Part shown: one piece after another, positions 1 to 7,879 of the stretch
Layout of the letters: each line of letters begins with the position of its first letter
Numbering within the stretch: position 1 is the first letter of the stretch
Source of the DNA: Microvirga sp052114605
GTDB taxonomy: Bacteria; Pseudomonadota; Alphaproteobacteria; Rhizobiales; Beijerinckiaceae
NCBI RefSeq assembly: GCF_052114605.1
Contig: NZ_JBFRFB010000012.1
Location: 83,999-147,998 of the forward strand
Length of the DNA stretch: 64,000 nt
Direction: 5' to 3'
Program-made: the position numbers and the translations under genes
Notes under the pieces: model-generated
Told to the model about the DNA's origin: nothing
The model's input: only the letters and a program-made list of their open reading frames with translations
Databases searched by the model: none

Positions 1-493
1 TCAGCGTGCTGCCGGCGAGCGGCGCGAGGATCGGGGAGACGCTGAAGACCAGCATGGTGGTGGCCATGAGCCGGGCCGCCTCGTGGCCCGTATGCAGATC
101 GCGAATGATCGCCCTCGGGATCACCATCGCCGCGCAGGAGCCGACGCCCTGGAGGAAGCGGAAGGCGATCAGCGTCTCCACATTCGGCGCGAAGCTGCAG
201 CCGATGCTGGCGAGGATGAACAGGCTCAGGCCGAAATAGAGCGGCGGCTTGCGCCCGAATCGGTCGGCGAGCGGCCCATAGACGATCTGGCAGACGGCCA
301 CCGCCAGGAAGAAGCTCATCAGGCTCATCTGTACGGCGCTGACATCGACTTGCAGGTCGCGGGCGATGGCCGGGAAGGCCGGCAGATACATGTCGATCGC
401 GAAGGGTCCTATGGCGGAGAGCATCCCAAGGACGAGGGCATTGCGCAGGAAGGCGGATTGCATCGAAACGGCTTTCGTGGCCCCGGCTTTCAT
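1..493 (-). CDS. Bcr/CflA-type MFS drug exporter, 5' part only
   Basis: Read on the minus strand from ATG at 493, the frame stays open for about 164 codons to the window edge, so only the N-terminal part is present. The translation has alternating hydrophobic helices, an early FAIDMYLPAFP-like first helix and a loop resembling the MFS signature (PLADRFGRKPPL). Both are typical of the 12-helix Bcr/CflA branch of drug:proton antiporters in the inner membrane. A second in-frame ATG at 463 is also possible and would begin nearer the first membrane helix. The substrate cannot be inferred. It is transcribed away from the cellulose operon, with a 376-bp gap between them. The family call is good; the exact start is uncertain. 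Confidence 0.8.
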   Translation of the reverse strand, partial: MKAGATKAVSMQSAFLRNALVLGMLSAIGPFAIDMYLPAFPAIARDLQVDVSAVQMSLMSFFLAVAVCQIVYGPLADRFGRKPPLYFGLSLFILASIGCSFAPNVETLIAFRFLQGVGSCAAMVIPRAIIRDLHTGHEAARLMATTMLVFSVSPILAPLAGSTL

Positions 494-869
494 GAAGCGG
501 GATTGAGAAAACGGCCCATCAAGGGGTCGAACGAACGGAAAACGAAAAAGGTGCGTGGGGGCCGGCGGTGGGAGACCGTGGGCTCAAGCGCGCATGAGCC
601 TCGCTTTTATGCTCCCTCCCGGTCAGGTCAAGCGGCATCCCCGCCTTTCAGGGGGACAAAGTTCCTCTAACGTCAGGCTGATTACACTTCGTTAACTATG
701 TTTGGCCATCACTGGTTAAAGATTCATTTCTGGTTCGCCGATCTCGGGAAATTGCCCCTATTTCAAGGACAATTTTCAGGAATTGCTCTTCCAGGACCGA
801 TTGGCGCCTATAATTAAGCTACTCATGACCCCTGCTTTGCCCACCCTCCGCATGACCTTCGAAGGCACG
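494..869. other. Intergenic region between divergent MFS gene and cellulose operon
   Basis: This stretch has no convincing gene. The bases around 675-760 are clearly AT-richer than the surroundings and are the likely place for a promoter serving bcsN, but I cannot identify a firm -35/-10 pair. The frame of bcsN is open from 783, with alternative starts at 783 (TTG), 825, 852 and 879. Confidence 0.5.
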
Positions 870-1769
870 ATGCCAGACATGCGTCTTCGGATCCGGCATC
901 GGACCTCCTTGAGCCGCGCCCTTCGGGCTCTCGCGATCCTGCCGGTCCTCGTGGCGGGAGCCTGCACCACCCGCTCCGATATCGGCTTCGCCACCCTCAT
1001 GAACGAGGTTCCGGCGACCCAGGCGATCATTGTTCCCCCGCCCGGCGGCCCCTCCATCGTGGCCGTGCTCCAGCGCAACTACCAGAACGGCGTCACCCAG
1101 GAGATCGCCCTCTCCACCGCCTCCATGACGCCGGGCCAGAACGCCTTTTATGTCAGCCTCTCGACCGGACGCAGGGGATTGTCCGAGATCGACGACGTTC
1201 TCAGTCTGCCCACCTCCATCACCCAGGACCGGATTGCCGGCGAGATGGAGGAAAGGCTGCCCGGCATCGAGATGCAGACCTCCCTCGTCTACGTCCAGAA
1301 CAGGTACGGACCCTTCGGCTTCGCCACGGGACGCTCCGCGAACGGGGATACCTGCCTCTACGCGTGGCAGCGGATCGAGCCCAACGAACCGGCCATCTTC
1401 ATCCCCGGCGGTGTCATCTCCGTGCGCTTGAGGCTGTGCGATGCCGCAGCCACCCAGCAGCAACTCCTGCGGTCCATGTATGCCTTCACGATCTCGGCCT
1501 ATTACATGTCCAATTTCTGGAACCCCTACGGCTCGCCGCCATCGCCGCCCGCCCAGCTTGGGCAGCTCGATGCACCCCTCTACCCGCTCGGCATAGGCAC
1601 CGCCGAGCCGCCCGCCGTCGTCCGGCAGCGGGTCCGGGTCGAAAGGCCGGCCTCGCGGCTGATCGACAAGGACACGGTTGCACCCAGGAGGGCGCCTGCG
1701 GCACCTGAGGTTCCGGAAGGACCGACGAGCGGCTATCCGGTGGTTCCGCCACCTGCAACCGGACAGTAA
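870..1769 (+). CDS. bcsN: Cellulose biosynthesis lipoprotein BcsN
   Basis: A 299-residue protein heading the cellulose operon. The N-terminus is basic, then hydrophobic, and ends in a lipobox (LVAGAC, Cys32 from this start), so it is predicted to be a lipoprotein exported across the inner membrane. A stretch around PPPGGPSIVAV followed by a Gln/Ala-rich segment agrees with what I recall of the BcsN family of Rhizobiales, and the C-terminal 60 residues are Pro/Arg-rich. BcsN is an accessory factor of the alphaproteobacterial type of cellulose operon; its biochemical role is not established. Start chosen: GAAGG at 861-865 precedes ATG 870, and the signal peptide then has a normal length. ATG 879, 852 or 825 remain possible. 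The family call rests on position and partial motif memory. Confidence 0.72.
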   Translation: MPDMRLRIRHRTSLSRALRALAILPVLVAGACTTRSDIGFATLMNEVPATQAIIVPPPGGPSIVAVLQRNYQNGVTQEIALSTASMTPGQNAFYVSLSTGRRGLSEIDDVLSLPTSITQDRIAGEMEERLPGIEMQTSLVYVQNRYGPFGFATGRSANGDTCLYAWQRIEPNEPAIFIPGGVISVRLRLCDAAATQQQLLRSMYAFTISAYYMSNFWNPYGSPPSPPAQLGQLDAPLYPLGIGTAEPPAVVRQRVRVERPASRLIDKDTVAPRRAPAAPEVPEGPTSGYPVVPPPATGQ

Positions 1770-1942
1770 AATGAGACTTCGCCACCAGAACTGAATAACG
1801 TACCGGAAAACTATATTTACTAGCGCGACAAAAAAGGCCCAGGAAACTGCAACAATATTATATGAACAACGATAGACCTTCGTAAGTTCTTATCTTATGC
1901 GTGCTATCAGGCACTGAACAACCAAAACGAGACTGGGGAACG

Positions 1943-4141
1943 ATGCGAAGGGGTGTAATCGTAGCCTTTTGGGCGGTGGCGGCGATCCTTGTCGTCGTTC
2001 TCGTCGCCCTTCCCATCAGTCTCCAGGCACACCTCGTGGCCGGCCTCGTCGTCGTCGCCTGCATGATCGTGCTCAAATTCTTCCGTGCGCAGGGCGTCTG
2101 GCGCATCATCGCCCTGGCGCTCGGCACGGCTATCGTGCTGCGTTATGTCTTCTGGCGCACCACGAGCACGATCCCGCCCGTCACCGAAGTCGCAAACTTC
2201 ATTCCGGCCATCCTGCTCTACATGGCCGAGATGTACAGCGTGATGATGCTGTTCTTAAGCCTCTTCGTGGTGTCGAGCCCCCTGCCCTCGCGCAAGCCGC
2301 CGAAGGTGGATTCCAATAACCTGCCGACTATCGACGTGTATGTGCCGACCTACAACGAGGATGCGAGCCTGCTCGCGACCACTCTCGCTGCGGCAAAGGC
2401 GATGAACTATCCCGCCGACAAGTTCACGGTCTGGCTCCTCGATGACGGCGGCACGGACGAGAAATGCAATTCCACCAACCCCGCCGCCGCTCAGGCCGCC
2501 CGCGACCGGCGCACGGAATTGCAGGCCCTTTGCGACGCGCTCGACTGCATCTATCTGACCCGCGCCCGCAACCTCCACGCCAAGGCGGGCAATCTCAATA
2601 ACGGGATGGAGAATTCCACCGGCGACCTGGTGGCGGTCTTCGACGCGGACCATGCGCCCGCCCGCAACTTCCTGGAAGAAACCGTCGGTTATTTCACCAA
2701 GGACAAGAACCTGTTTCTCGTCCAGACACCGCACTTCTTCATCAACCCCGACCCGGTCGAGCGCAATCTCGGCACCTTCCAGACCATGCCGTCCGAGAAC
2801 GAGATGTTCTACGGCGTCATTCAGCGCGGTCTCGACAAGTGGGACGCGGCATTCTTCTGCGGCTCGGCAGCCCTCTTGCGGCGCGAGGCCTTGCAGGAAA
2901 CGAACGGGTTCAGCGGCCTCAGCATCACGGAGGATTGCGAAACCGCGCTCGAACTTCACTCCCGCGGCTGGACCAGCATCTATGTGGACAAGCCGCTGAT
3001 TGCCGGCCTGCAGCCGGAAAGCTTCGCCAGCTTCATCGGCCAGCGCTCGCGCTGGGCACAAGGAATGATGCAGATCCTGCGGTTCCGCTTCCCGCCGCTC
3101 AAGCGCGGGCTCAAGCTGCCGCAGCGTCTCTGCTACATGTCGAGTACGCTGTTCTGGCTATTTCCGTTCTCACGCTTCGCCTTCCTGCTGTCGCCGCTCT
3201 GCTACCTGTTCTTCTCGCTCGAGATCTTCACCGCGTCCGGCGGCGAGTTCTTCGCTTACACGTTCACCTACATGATGGTGAACTTCATGATGCAGAACTA
3301 CCTCTATGGCCGCTATCGCTGGCCGTGGATTTCGGACCTCTACGAATATATCCAAACCATCTATCTGCTGCCGGCCGTTCTTTCGGTCATGGCCAATCCG
3401 CGAAAGCCCACTTTCAAGGTGACGGCGAAGAGCGAGACCATGGACCAGAGCCGCCTGTCGGAACTTGGCCTGACTTATTTCATCATCTTCGGCATCCTGC
3501 TGCTCGGCGTGGTGGCGACCGCGGTGCGCGTGTGGCTCGAACCTTACAAGGCCGACCTGACGCTGGTGACGGGCGCGTGGAACGTGCTCAACCTCATCAT
3601 CGCGGGCTGCGCGCTCGGTGTGGTGTCGGAGCGTGCCTCACGCCGCCAGAGCCATCGCGTGCGCATCGACCGCCCCTGCCGCATCGTGGTCGATGGGGAG
3701 ATCATCGACGCCGCCGTGCGCGACGTCTCGGTCGGCGGTGCGCGGATCCATGTGGCGCCCTCGGCGGGCCCGAACCTGAAGAAGGGCACGCACGGAACGC
3801 TCGAATTCCTGCCCTATTCCGGGCAAACCATGATGCAGCAGATGCCGATCGAGATTCGCAAAGTCGGCATGGACGACAAGGGCCTGCTGCTCGGCTGTCA
3901 GTTCCACGTGGATAAACCGGAACATCACAAGCTCGTGGCCGATCTCGTATTCGCGAATGCGGATCAGTGGAGCGAGTTCCAGAAGCGGAGACACCAGGAT
4001 ATCGGCGTCCTGCGCGGCACGATCTGGTTCTTCATGGTGTCCCTCTACCAGACCGGGCGTGGCCTGTCCTATCTCTTCGGCCTGCAGAAAATCGGTGTCT
4101 CCAAGCCGCCGGCTCCATCCATCGCGCCGGCGACAAAATAA
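1943..4141 (+). CDS. bcsA: Cellulose synthase catalytic subunit BcsA (UDP-forming)
   Basis: Inner-membrane GT2 synthase that polymerises UDP-glucose into beta-1,4-glucan and threads it through its own membrane channel; 732 residues, normal for BcsA. Visible motifs: D167-D168 in LLDDGG, the DxD at D234-D236, TED at 329-331, and QRSRW at 367-371 for chain-end binding. Several hydrophobic helices lie at both ends of the catalytic domain. A C-terminal PilZ domain carries the arginine motif R568-R572 and the D594-x-S-x-x-G motif, so c-di-GMP activation should be intact. Start: ATG 1943 follows GGGGA at 1935-1939 and gives a hydrophobic N-terminus; an upstream GTG at 1901 would add 14 polar residues. 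The 173 bp after bcsN is AT-rich and could hold a second promoter. bcsB follows after 10 bp. Confidence 0.96.
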   Translation: MRRGVIVAFWAVAAILVVVLVALPISLQAHLVAGLVVVACMIVLKFFRAQGVWRIIALALGTAIVLRYVFWRTTSTIPPVTEVANFIPAILLYMAEMYSVMMLFLSLFVVSSPLPSRKPPKVDSNNLPTIDVYVPTYNEDASLLATTLAAAKAMNYPADKFTVWLLDDGGTDEKCNSTNPAAAQAARDRRTELQALCDALDCIYLTRARNLHAKAGNLNNGMENSTGDLVAVFDADHAPARNFLEETVGYFTKDKNLFLVQTPHFFINPDPVERNLGTFQTMPSENEMFYGVIQRGLDKWDAAFFCGSAALLRREALQETNGFSGLSITEDCETALELHSRGWTSIYVDKPLIAGLQPESFASFIGQRSRWAQGMMQILRFRFPPLKRGLKLPQRLCYMSSTLFWLFPFSRFAFLLSPLCYLFFSLEIFTASGGEFFAYTFTYMMVNFMMQNYLYGRYRWPWISDLYEYIQTIYLLPAVLSVMANPRKPTFKVTAKSETMDQSRLSELGLTYFIIFGILLLGVVATAVRVWLEPYKADLTLVTGAWNVLNLIIAGCALGVVSERASRRQSHRVRIDRPCRIVVDGEIIDAAVRDVSVGGARIHVAPSAGPNLKKGTHGTLEFLPYSGQTMMQQMPIEIRKVGMDDKGLLLGCQFHVDKPEHHKLVADLVFANADQWSEFQKRRHQDIGVLRGTIWFFMVSLYQTGRGLSYLFGLQKIGVSKPPAPSIAPATK

Positions 4142-4151
4142 GGGGCCCGAC

Positions 4152-6788
4152 ATGCGTTCGCTCTCGATTTCCGCTCTGACCGCCCTGCTTCTGGGAACGC
4201 AGATCGCCGCCGCGCAGGTGGCTCCGTTCTCCATGTCGCCCGGGCAATCCGCGCCGTCATCGCAGCCGGACCCGGCGCAGCCTGCCGCTCCGAGCCAGCC
4301 GCCGGCGGCCACTTTCGACATGCGCGGGACAGCACCGTCTCCTCAGGCGCCCGCGCCGCAGCCTGGAGCAAATCCTGCTCCGGCCCAATCCTTCGACATG
4401 CGCAGCGGAACGCCGACACAACAGGGTGCCGCTCCTCAGCCGCCGGCGCAAGCAGCTCCCCCTGCTTCCGCCACCTCTCCATTCCAGATGGCGCCTCAGG
4501 GCCGTCCGCCCGCCAGCGCGGCGACGCCAGCTCCTTCTCCGGCAAGGCCCGCCGTCACGAGCACGGCCCCGGCGCGGAATGCAGCGCGCATCGAACGACC
4601 GGTTATGCCCTTCGAGACCATTCGGCTCGAAGGCGAAACGGATGCGCGGGCCTGGACCTTCCATCTTTCGCAGGATGAGGCGGCCAGCGGCGCGAGCCTT
4701 TCTCTCGGTTATCAGAATGCCGTGGTCGTGATGCCGGAGGCCTCAAGGCTGCGCATCTCCATCAACGGCGAGAACGTGATCGATACGCCGATCGCCTCGT
4801 CGGACGCCGTGAAGCGCGTGACGGCCAATGTCCGGCCCGGCCTCTTGCGCGCCGGGCAGAACTTCATTCGCATGGAAGCACTCCAGCGCCACCGGACGGA
4901 CTGCACGATCACCGCGACTTACGAGCTTTGGACGGATGTGGATTCCCGCTCCACGATGCTCACCTTTGCGGAGGGCACCACCAAGACGCTGCGCAGCCTG
5001 GAGGACCTTCCCGCCATCGGGGTCGATGCCACGGGCGTGACGACGATCCGCGTGGTCGCGCCGAAGGTCTACCGCCCCGAGATCCGCGACCGCCTGCTGC
5101 GCCTCGTGCAGATGATCGCGCTTCGCGGGCGCTATGCACGGCCCGTCATCCAGGTGGTCGAGACCGATCCCGGCCCCTCCCCTGTCGGCACCATCAAGGT
5201 CGTCATGGGCGTGGCAAGCGAGTTGCGCGGCCTGGTTCCCGGCATCCCGGATGTGGCCATGCAGCAGCCCTTGACCATGATGATGCCGGAGACCGGCTCC
5301 GGCGGCTCGACGCTGCTCGTCTCGGGTCCGTCCTGGGCCGACCTGGATTCAGCCATCGCGGTCATCGGATCGCAGGCCGTCAACATGGCGAATGTGCAGC
5401 GTGGCGTGATCGACACCGCGGCGTGGCACTGGCCCGATATCACCACCGCATTCGGGCGTCGGTCATTCCGCTTCTCCGACCTCGGGGTGCCGACGCAGGA
5501 ATTCTCCGGACGCCGCCTCAAGGCGCAATTCGCCCTGAGCCTGCCCTCCGATTTCTACGCCACCGAATATGGCGAGGCGCTCCTTTATGTGGATGCGGCC
5601 TATACTTCCGCCGTGCGGCCGGGCAGCCATATCGATATCTATGTGAACGACAAGATCAGCACGCAGATGACGATCACCGCGCAGGGCGACATCGTCAGGC
5701 GGCACACGATCCGATTGCCGCTGAAGAACTTCAAGTCGGGTCTCAACTTCGTGACCGTCGAAGTCGGCCTCATCACCGACGCGGACAATCGCTGCGCGCC
5801 GGGCGAGACCTTGTCGGAAGCAAACCGCTTCGTGCTGTTCGACACCAGCACCTTCGAGTTCCCCGATTTCGGCCGCATCGGCCTTCAGCCAGATCTCGGC
5901 GTTCTGAGCGTCGGGCATTTCCCCAATGACGACGAGGTGGCAACCACCGTCGTGCTCGCGCGTCCCGATCCCCTGAACGTGTCCGCTGCCGGCACCTTCC
6001 TCGCCCGCATGGCGCGCAGCGCCGGTGCGCCGGTGCGTGCACAGTTCTCGAACGCGGCGTCGGCAGAGGACGAATCGGTTCTCTTCGTCGGTGCCGTCGA
6101 GCAGATCCCGCAAGGGCTCCTGAGCAATGTGCGCGTGTCCGAGCATCTGCGCATGCTCTGGCCTTCGACACCGCTTCAAAGCGAGCGCAGCGGCCAGCAG
6201 GTCGCGAATGCGGAATTCACCATGCCCGCACGGCCCGCTTCCTCCGGCCCCGCCTCATCGTCCACGGACGAGGTGCGCAAGCGTTGGGCCGAATCCTTCG
6301 AGCGGCGCGGCATCATCCAGCGCACGTTCGGCTCGCTTCAGGATTGGGTGGAATCCACCTTCAGCCTGTCGCTGTCGTCCCTGTCGCTGAACAGGCGCGC
6401 CGATGCGCCCTATGAACCGCCGCAGCGCTCGACTCTTCTCGTCGCGCAGAACAGGACGCAGAACGGAGGTGCCTGGACCCTCGTCACGGCCCGCTCCGAT
6501 CAGGCGCTCGCGCAGGAAGTGGCGCGCATGGCCGACCCGATTCTCTGGTCCAAGGTGTCCGGACGTGCCGTCGCCCTTGATCCGGCGGAAGCGAAGCTCC
6601 AGGTCGAGCCGATCCGCGATTTCGCCTTCGTCCAGACGCGGCCCTTTTCTCTGCTGAACCTGCGTCTCGTGGCGGCGAACTGGATGTCGGCGAATATTCT
6701 CCAATATGCGCTTCTCATGCTGATCTGCTGCACGGTGCTCGGCAGCTCGACCTATTTCCTTCTCAAGCGACTGGGCCGCCCTTCATGA
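4152..6788 (+). CDS. bcsB: Cellulose synthase periplasmic subunit BcsB
   Basis: 878-residue partner of BcsA that guides the nascent glucan through the periplasm. A signal peptide (residues 1-21, ending AAA before Gln22) is followed by a Pro/Ala/Gln-rich linker to about residue 150. Paired carbohydrate-binding and flavodoxin-like modules follow, and a single C-terminal membrane anchor (ILQYALLMLICCTVLG) ends in a short basic tail. This anchor normally packs against BcsA. The linker contains four F-x-M motifs (Phe26, 55, 81 and 111) at about 26-30 residue spacing, which is not a feature of the BcsB fold that I know. ATG 4152 is 10 bp after the bcsA stop; upstream in-frame codons run inside bcsA and are not used. 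The last four bases overlap bcsZ (ATGA). Confidence 0.94.
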   Translation: MRSLSISALTALLLGTQIAAAQVAPFSMSPGQSAPSSQPDPAQPAAPSQPPAATFDMRGTAPSPQAPAPQPGANPAPAQSFDMRSGTPTQQGAAPQPPAQAAPPASATSPFQMAPQGRPPASAATPAPSPARPAVTSTAPARNAARIERPVMPFETIRLEGETDARAWTFHLSQDEAASGASLSLGYQNAVVVMPEASRLRISINGENVIDTPIASSDAVKRVTANVRPGLLRAGQNFIRMEALQRHRTDCTITATYELWTDVDSRSTMLTFAEGTTKTLRSLEDLPAIGVDATGVTTIRVVAPKVYRPEIRDRLLRLVQMIALRGRYARPVIQVVETDPGPSPVGTIKVVMGVASELRGLVPGIPDVAMQQPLTMMMPETGSGGSTLLVSGPSWADLDSAIAVIGSQAVNMANVQRGVIDTAAWHWPDITTAFGRRSFRFSDLGVPTQEFSGRRLKAQFALSLPSDFYATEYGEALLYVDAAYTSAVRPGSHIDIYVNDKISTQMTITAQGDIVRRHTIRLPLKNFKSGLNFVTVEVGLITDADNRCAPGETLSEANRFVLFDTSTFEFPDFGRIGLQPDLGVLSVGHFPNDDEVATTVVLARPDPLNVSAAGTFLARMARSAGAPVRAQFSNAASAEDESVLFVGAVEQIPQGLLSNVRVSEHLRMLWPSTPLQSERSGQQVANAEFTMPARPASSGPASSSTDEVRKRWAESFERRGIIQRTFGSLQDWVESTFSLSLSSLSLNRRADAPYEPPQRSTLLVAQNRTQNGGAWTLVTARSDQALAQEVARMADPILWSKVSGRAVALDPAEAKLQVEPIRDFAFVQTRPFSLLNLRLVAANWMSANILQYALLMLICCTVLGSSTYFLLKRLGRPS

Positions 6789-7879
6789 GATGCTTCACAG
6801 GCCGGTTTCAAATCCTGACCTGCGCTCTTGCCCTCGCGGTATCCGTGTATGGGGCCGCGCAACCTGTGAAAGCCCTTTCCGTGCAGCCGCTGAACGTTGT
6901 CGGCACGCTCTCAGCCGACGAATGGCAGGCCTACCGCTCCCGCTTCGTCGAGGAGAACGGGCGTGTGGTGGACAATGCCAACGGCAATATCAGCCACAGT
7001 GAAGGGCAGGGCTATGGCCTGCTTCTCTCCCTCGCCGCCAATGACCGCGTGAGCTTCGAGAAGATCTGGAATTTCACCTTCACGGAACTTCTCATCCGCG
7101 ACGACGGCCTGGTCTCGTGGAAATGGGAACCCACCGCCAAGCCGCGTGTCACCGACAAGAACAACGCGACGGACGGCGATATTCTCATCGCCTATGCGCT
7201 CGCAAAGGCCGGGACTGCATGGCAAGAGCCCCGCTACACCAACGCCGCGCAGAAACTCGCCCGAGCCATCGGCAAGAGCACGCTTGGACGCGAAGGCAGC
7301 GCCATCTTCCTGCTTCCCGGCGCGGAGGGTTTCAGGGCTGAAGATCGTCCCGACGGGCCGGTGGTCAATCTCTCCTATTGGGTGTTCGAGGCCTTTCCGG
7401 TCCTGGCGGGCCTGGCGCCGGAATATGAGTGGAACAAGGTCTGGCAGGAGGGCGTCACCCTGCTCCAGCAGGCGACATCCGGCAGGGTCCGGCTGCCTGC
7501 GGATTGGCTCTCCATCCGCACCCGCATGCAGACGATGCCTGCCGAGGGCTTCCCGCCGGAATTTGGTTACAACTCGTTAAGGATACCTCTTTACCTTCTG
7601 CGGGCAGGAATGATCGATTTGGAGTGGCTCAGGGCGTTGAAGCAGCGCTGGTCTGCGGAGAATGAAGGGGTTGCCGTCGTCAACGTGGTCACCGGGCAGG
7701 TCCGGGAGCGGTTGAACGATCAGGGCTACGCCATCCTTTCGGCAGCACTTGTCTGCGTTCTGGATGGCACTCCCATCCAGGCTTCGCTGAAAACCTTCGA
7801 CCCGCAGCTCTATTATCCGTCGACCCTGTATCTGATGACGAAGTCGTGGCTTGGTGAAAAACATCCGCAATGCGTTTAG
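6785..7879 (+). CDS. bcsZ: Periplasmic endo-beta-1,4-glucanase BcsZ (GH8)
   Basis: Cellulase of glycoside hydrolase family 8 that trims or edits glucan during cellulose export; 364 residues, typical length. It has a secretory signal (hydrophobic residues about 9-30), then the mature domain. HSEGQGYG places the probable general acid at Glu73, and the NNATDGD segment (D130-D132) lies in the active-site cleft. The family's aromatic-rich barrel helices (WNFTF, VSWKWEP) are present. The start overlaps the bcsB stop by four bases, so translation is coupled. The end overlaps the next gene by 10 bases. Confidence 0.94.
   Translation: MRCFTGRFQILTCALALAVSVYGAAQPVKALSVQPLNVVGTLSADEWQAYRSRFVEENGRVVDNANGNISHSEGQGYGLLLSLAANDRVSFEKIWNFTFTELLIRDDGLVSWKWEPTAKPRVTDKNNATDGDILIAYALAKAGTAWQEPRYTNAAQKLARAIGKSTLGREGSAIFLLPGAEGFRAEDRPDGPVVNLSYWVFEAFPVLAGLAPEYEWNKVWQEGVTLLQQATSGRVRLPADWLSIRTRMQTMPAEGFPPEFGYNSLRIPLYLLRAGMIDLEWLRALKQRWSAENEGVAVVNVVTGQVRERLNDQGYAILSAALVCVLDGTPIQASLKTFDPQLYYPSTLYLMTKSWLGEKHPQCV

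Noticed and set aside
692..719. CtrA binding site (TTAA pairs before bcsN)
   Set aside because: The two TTAA are 20 bp apart; the known site needs TTAA-N7-TTAA.
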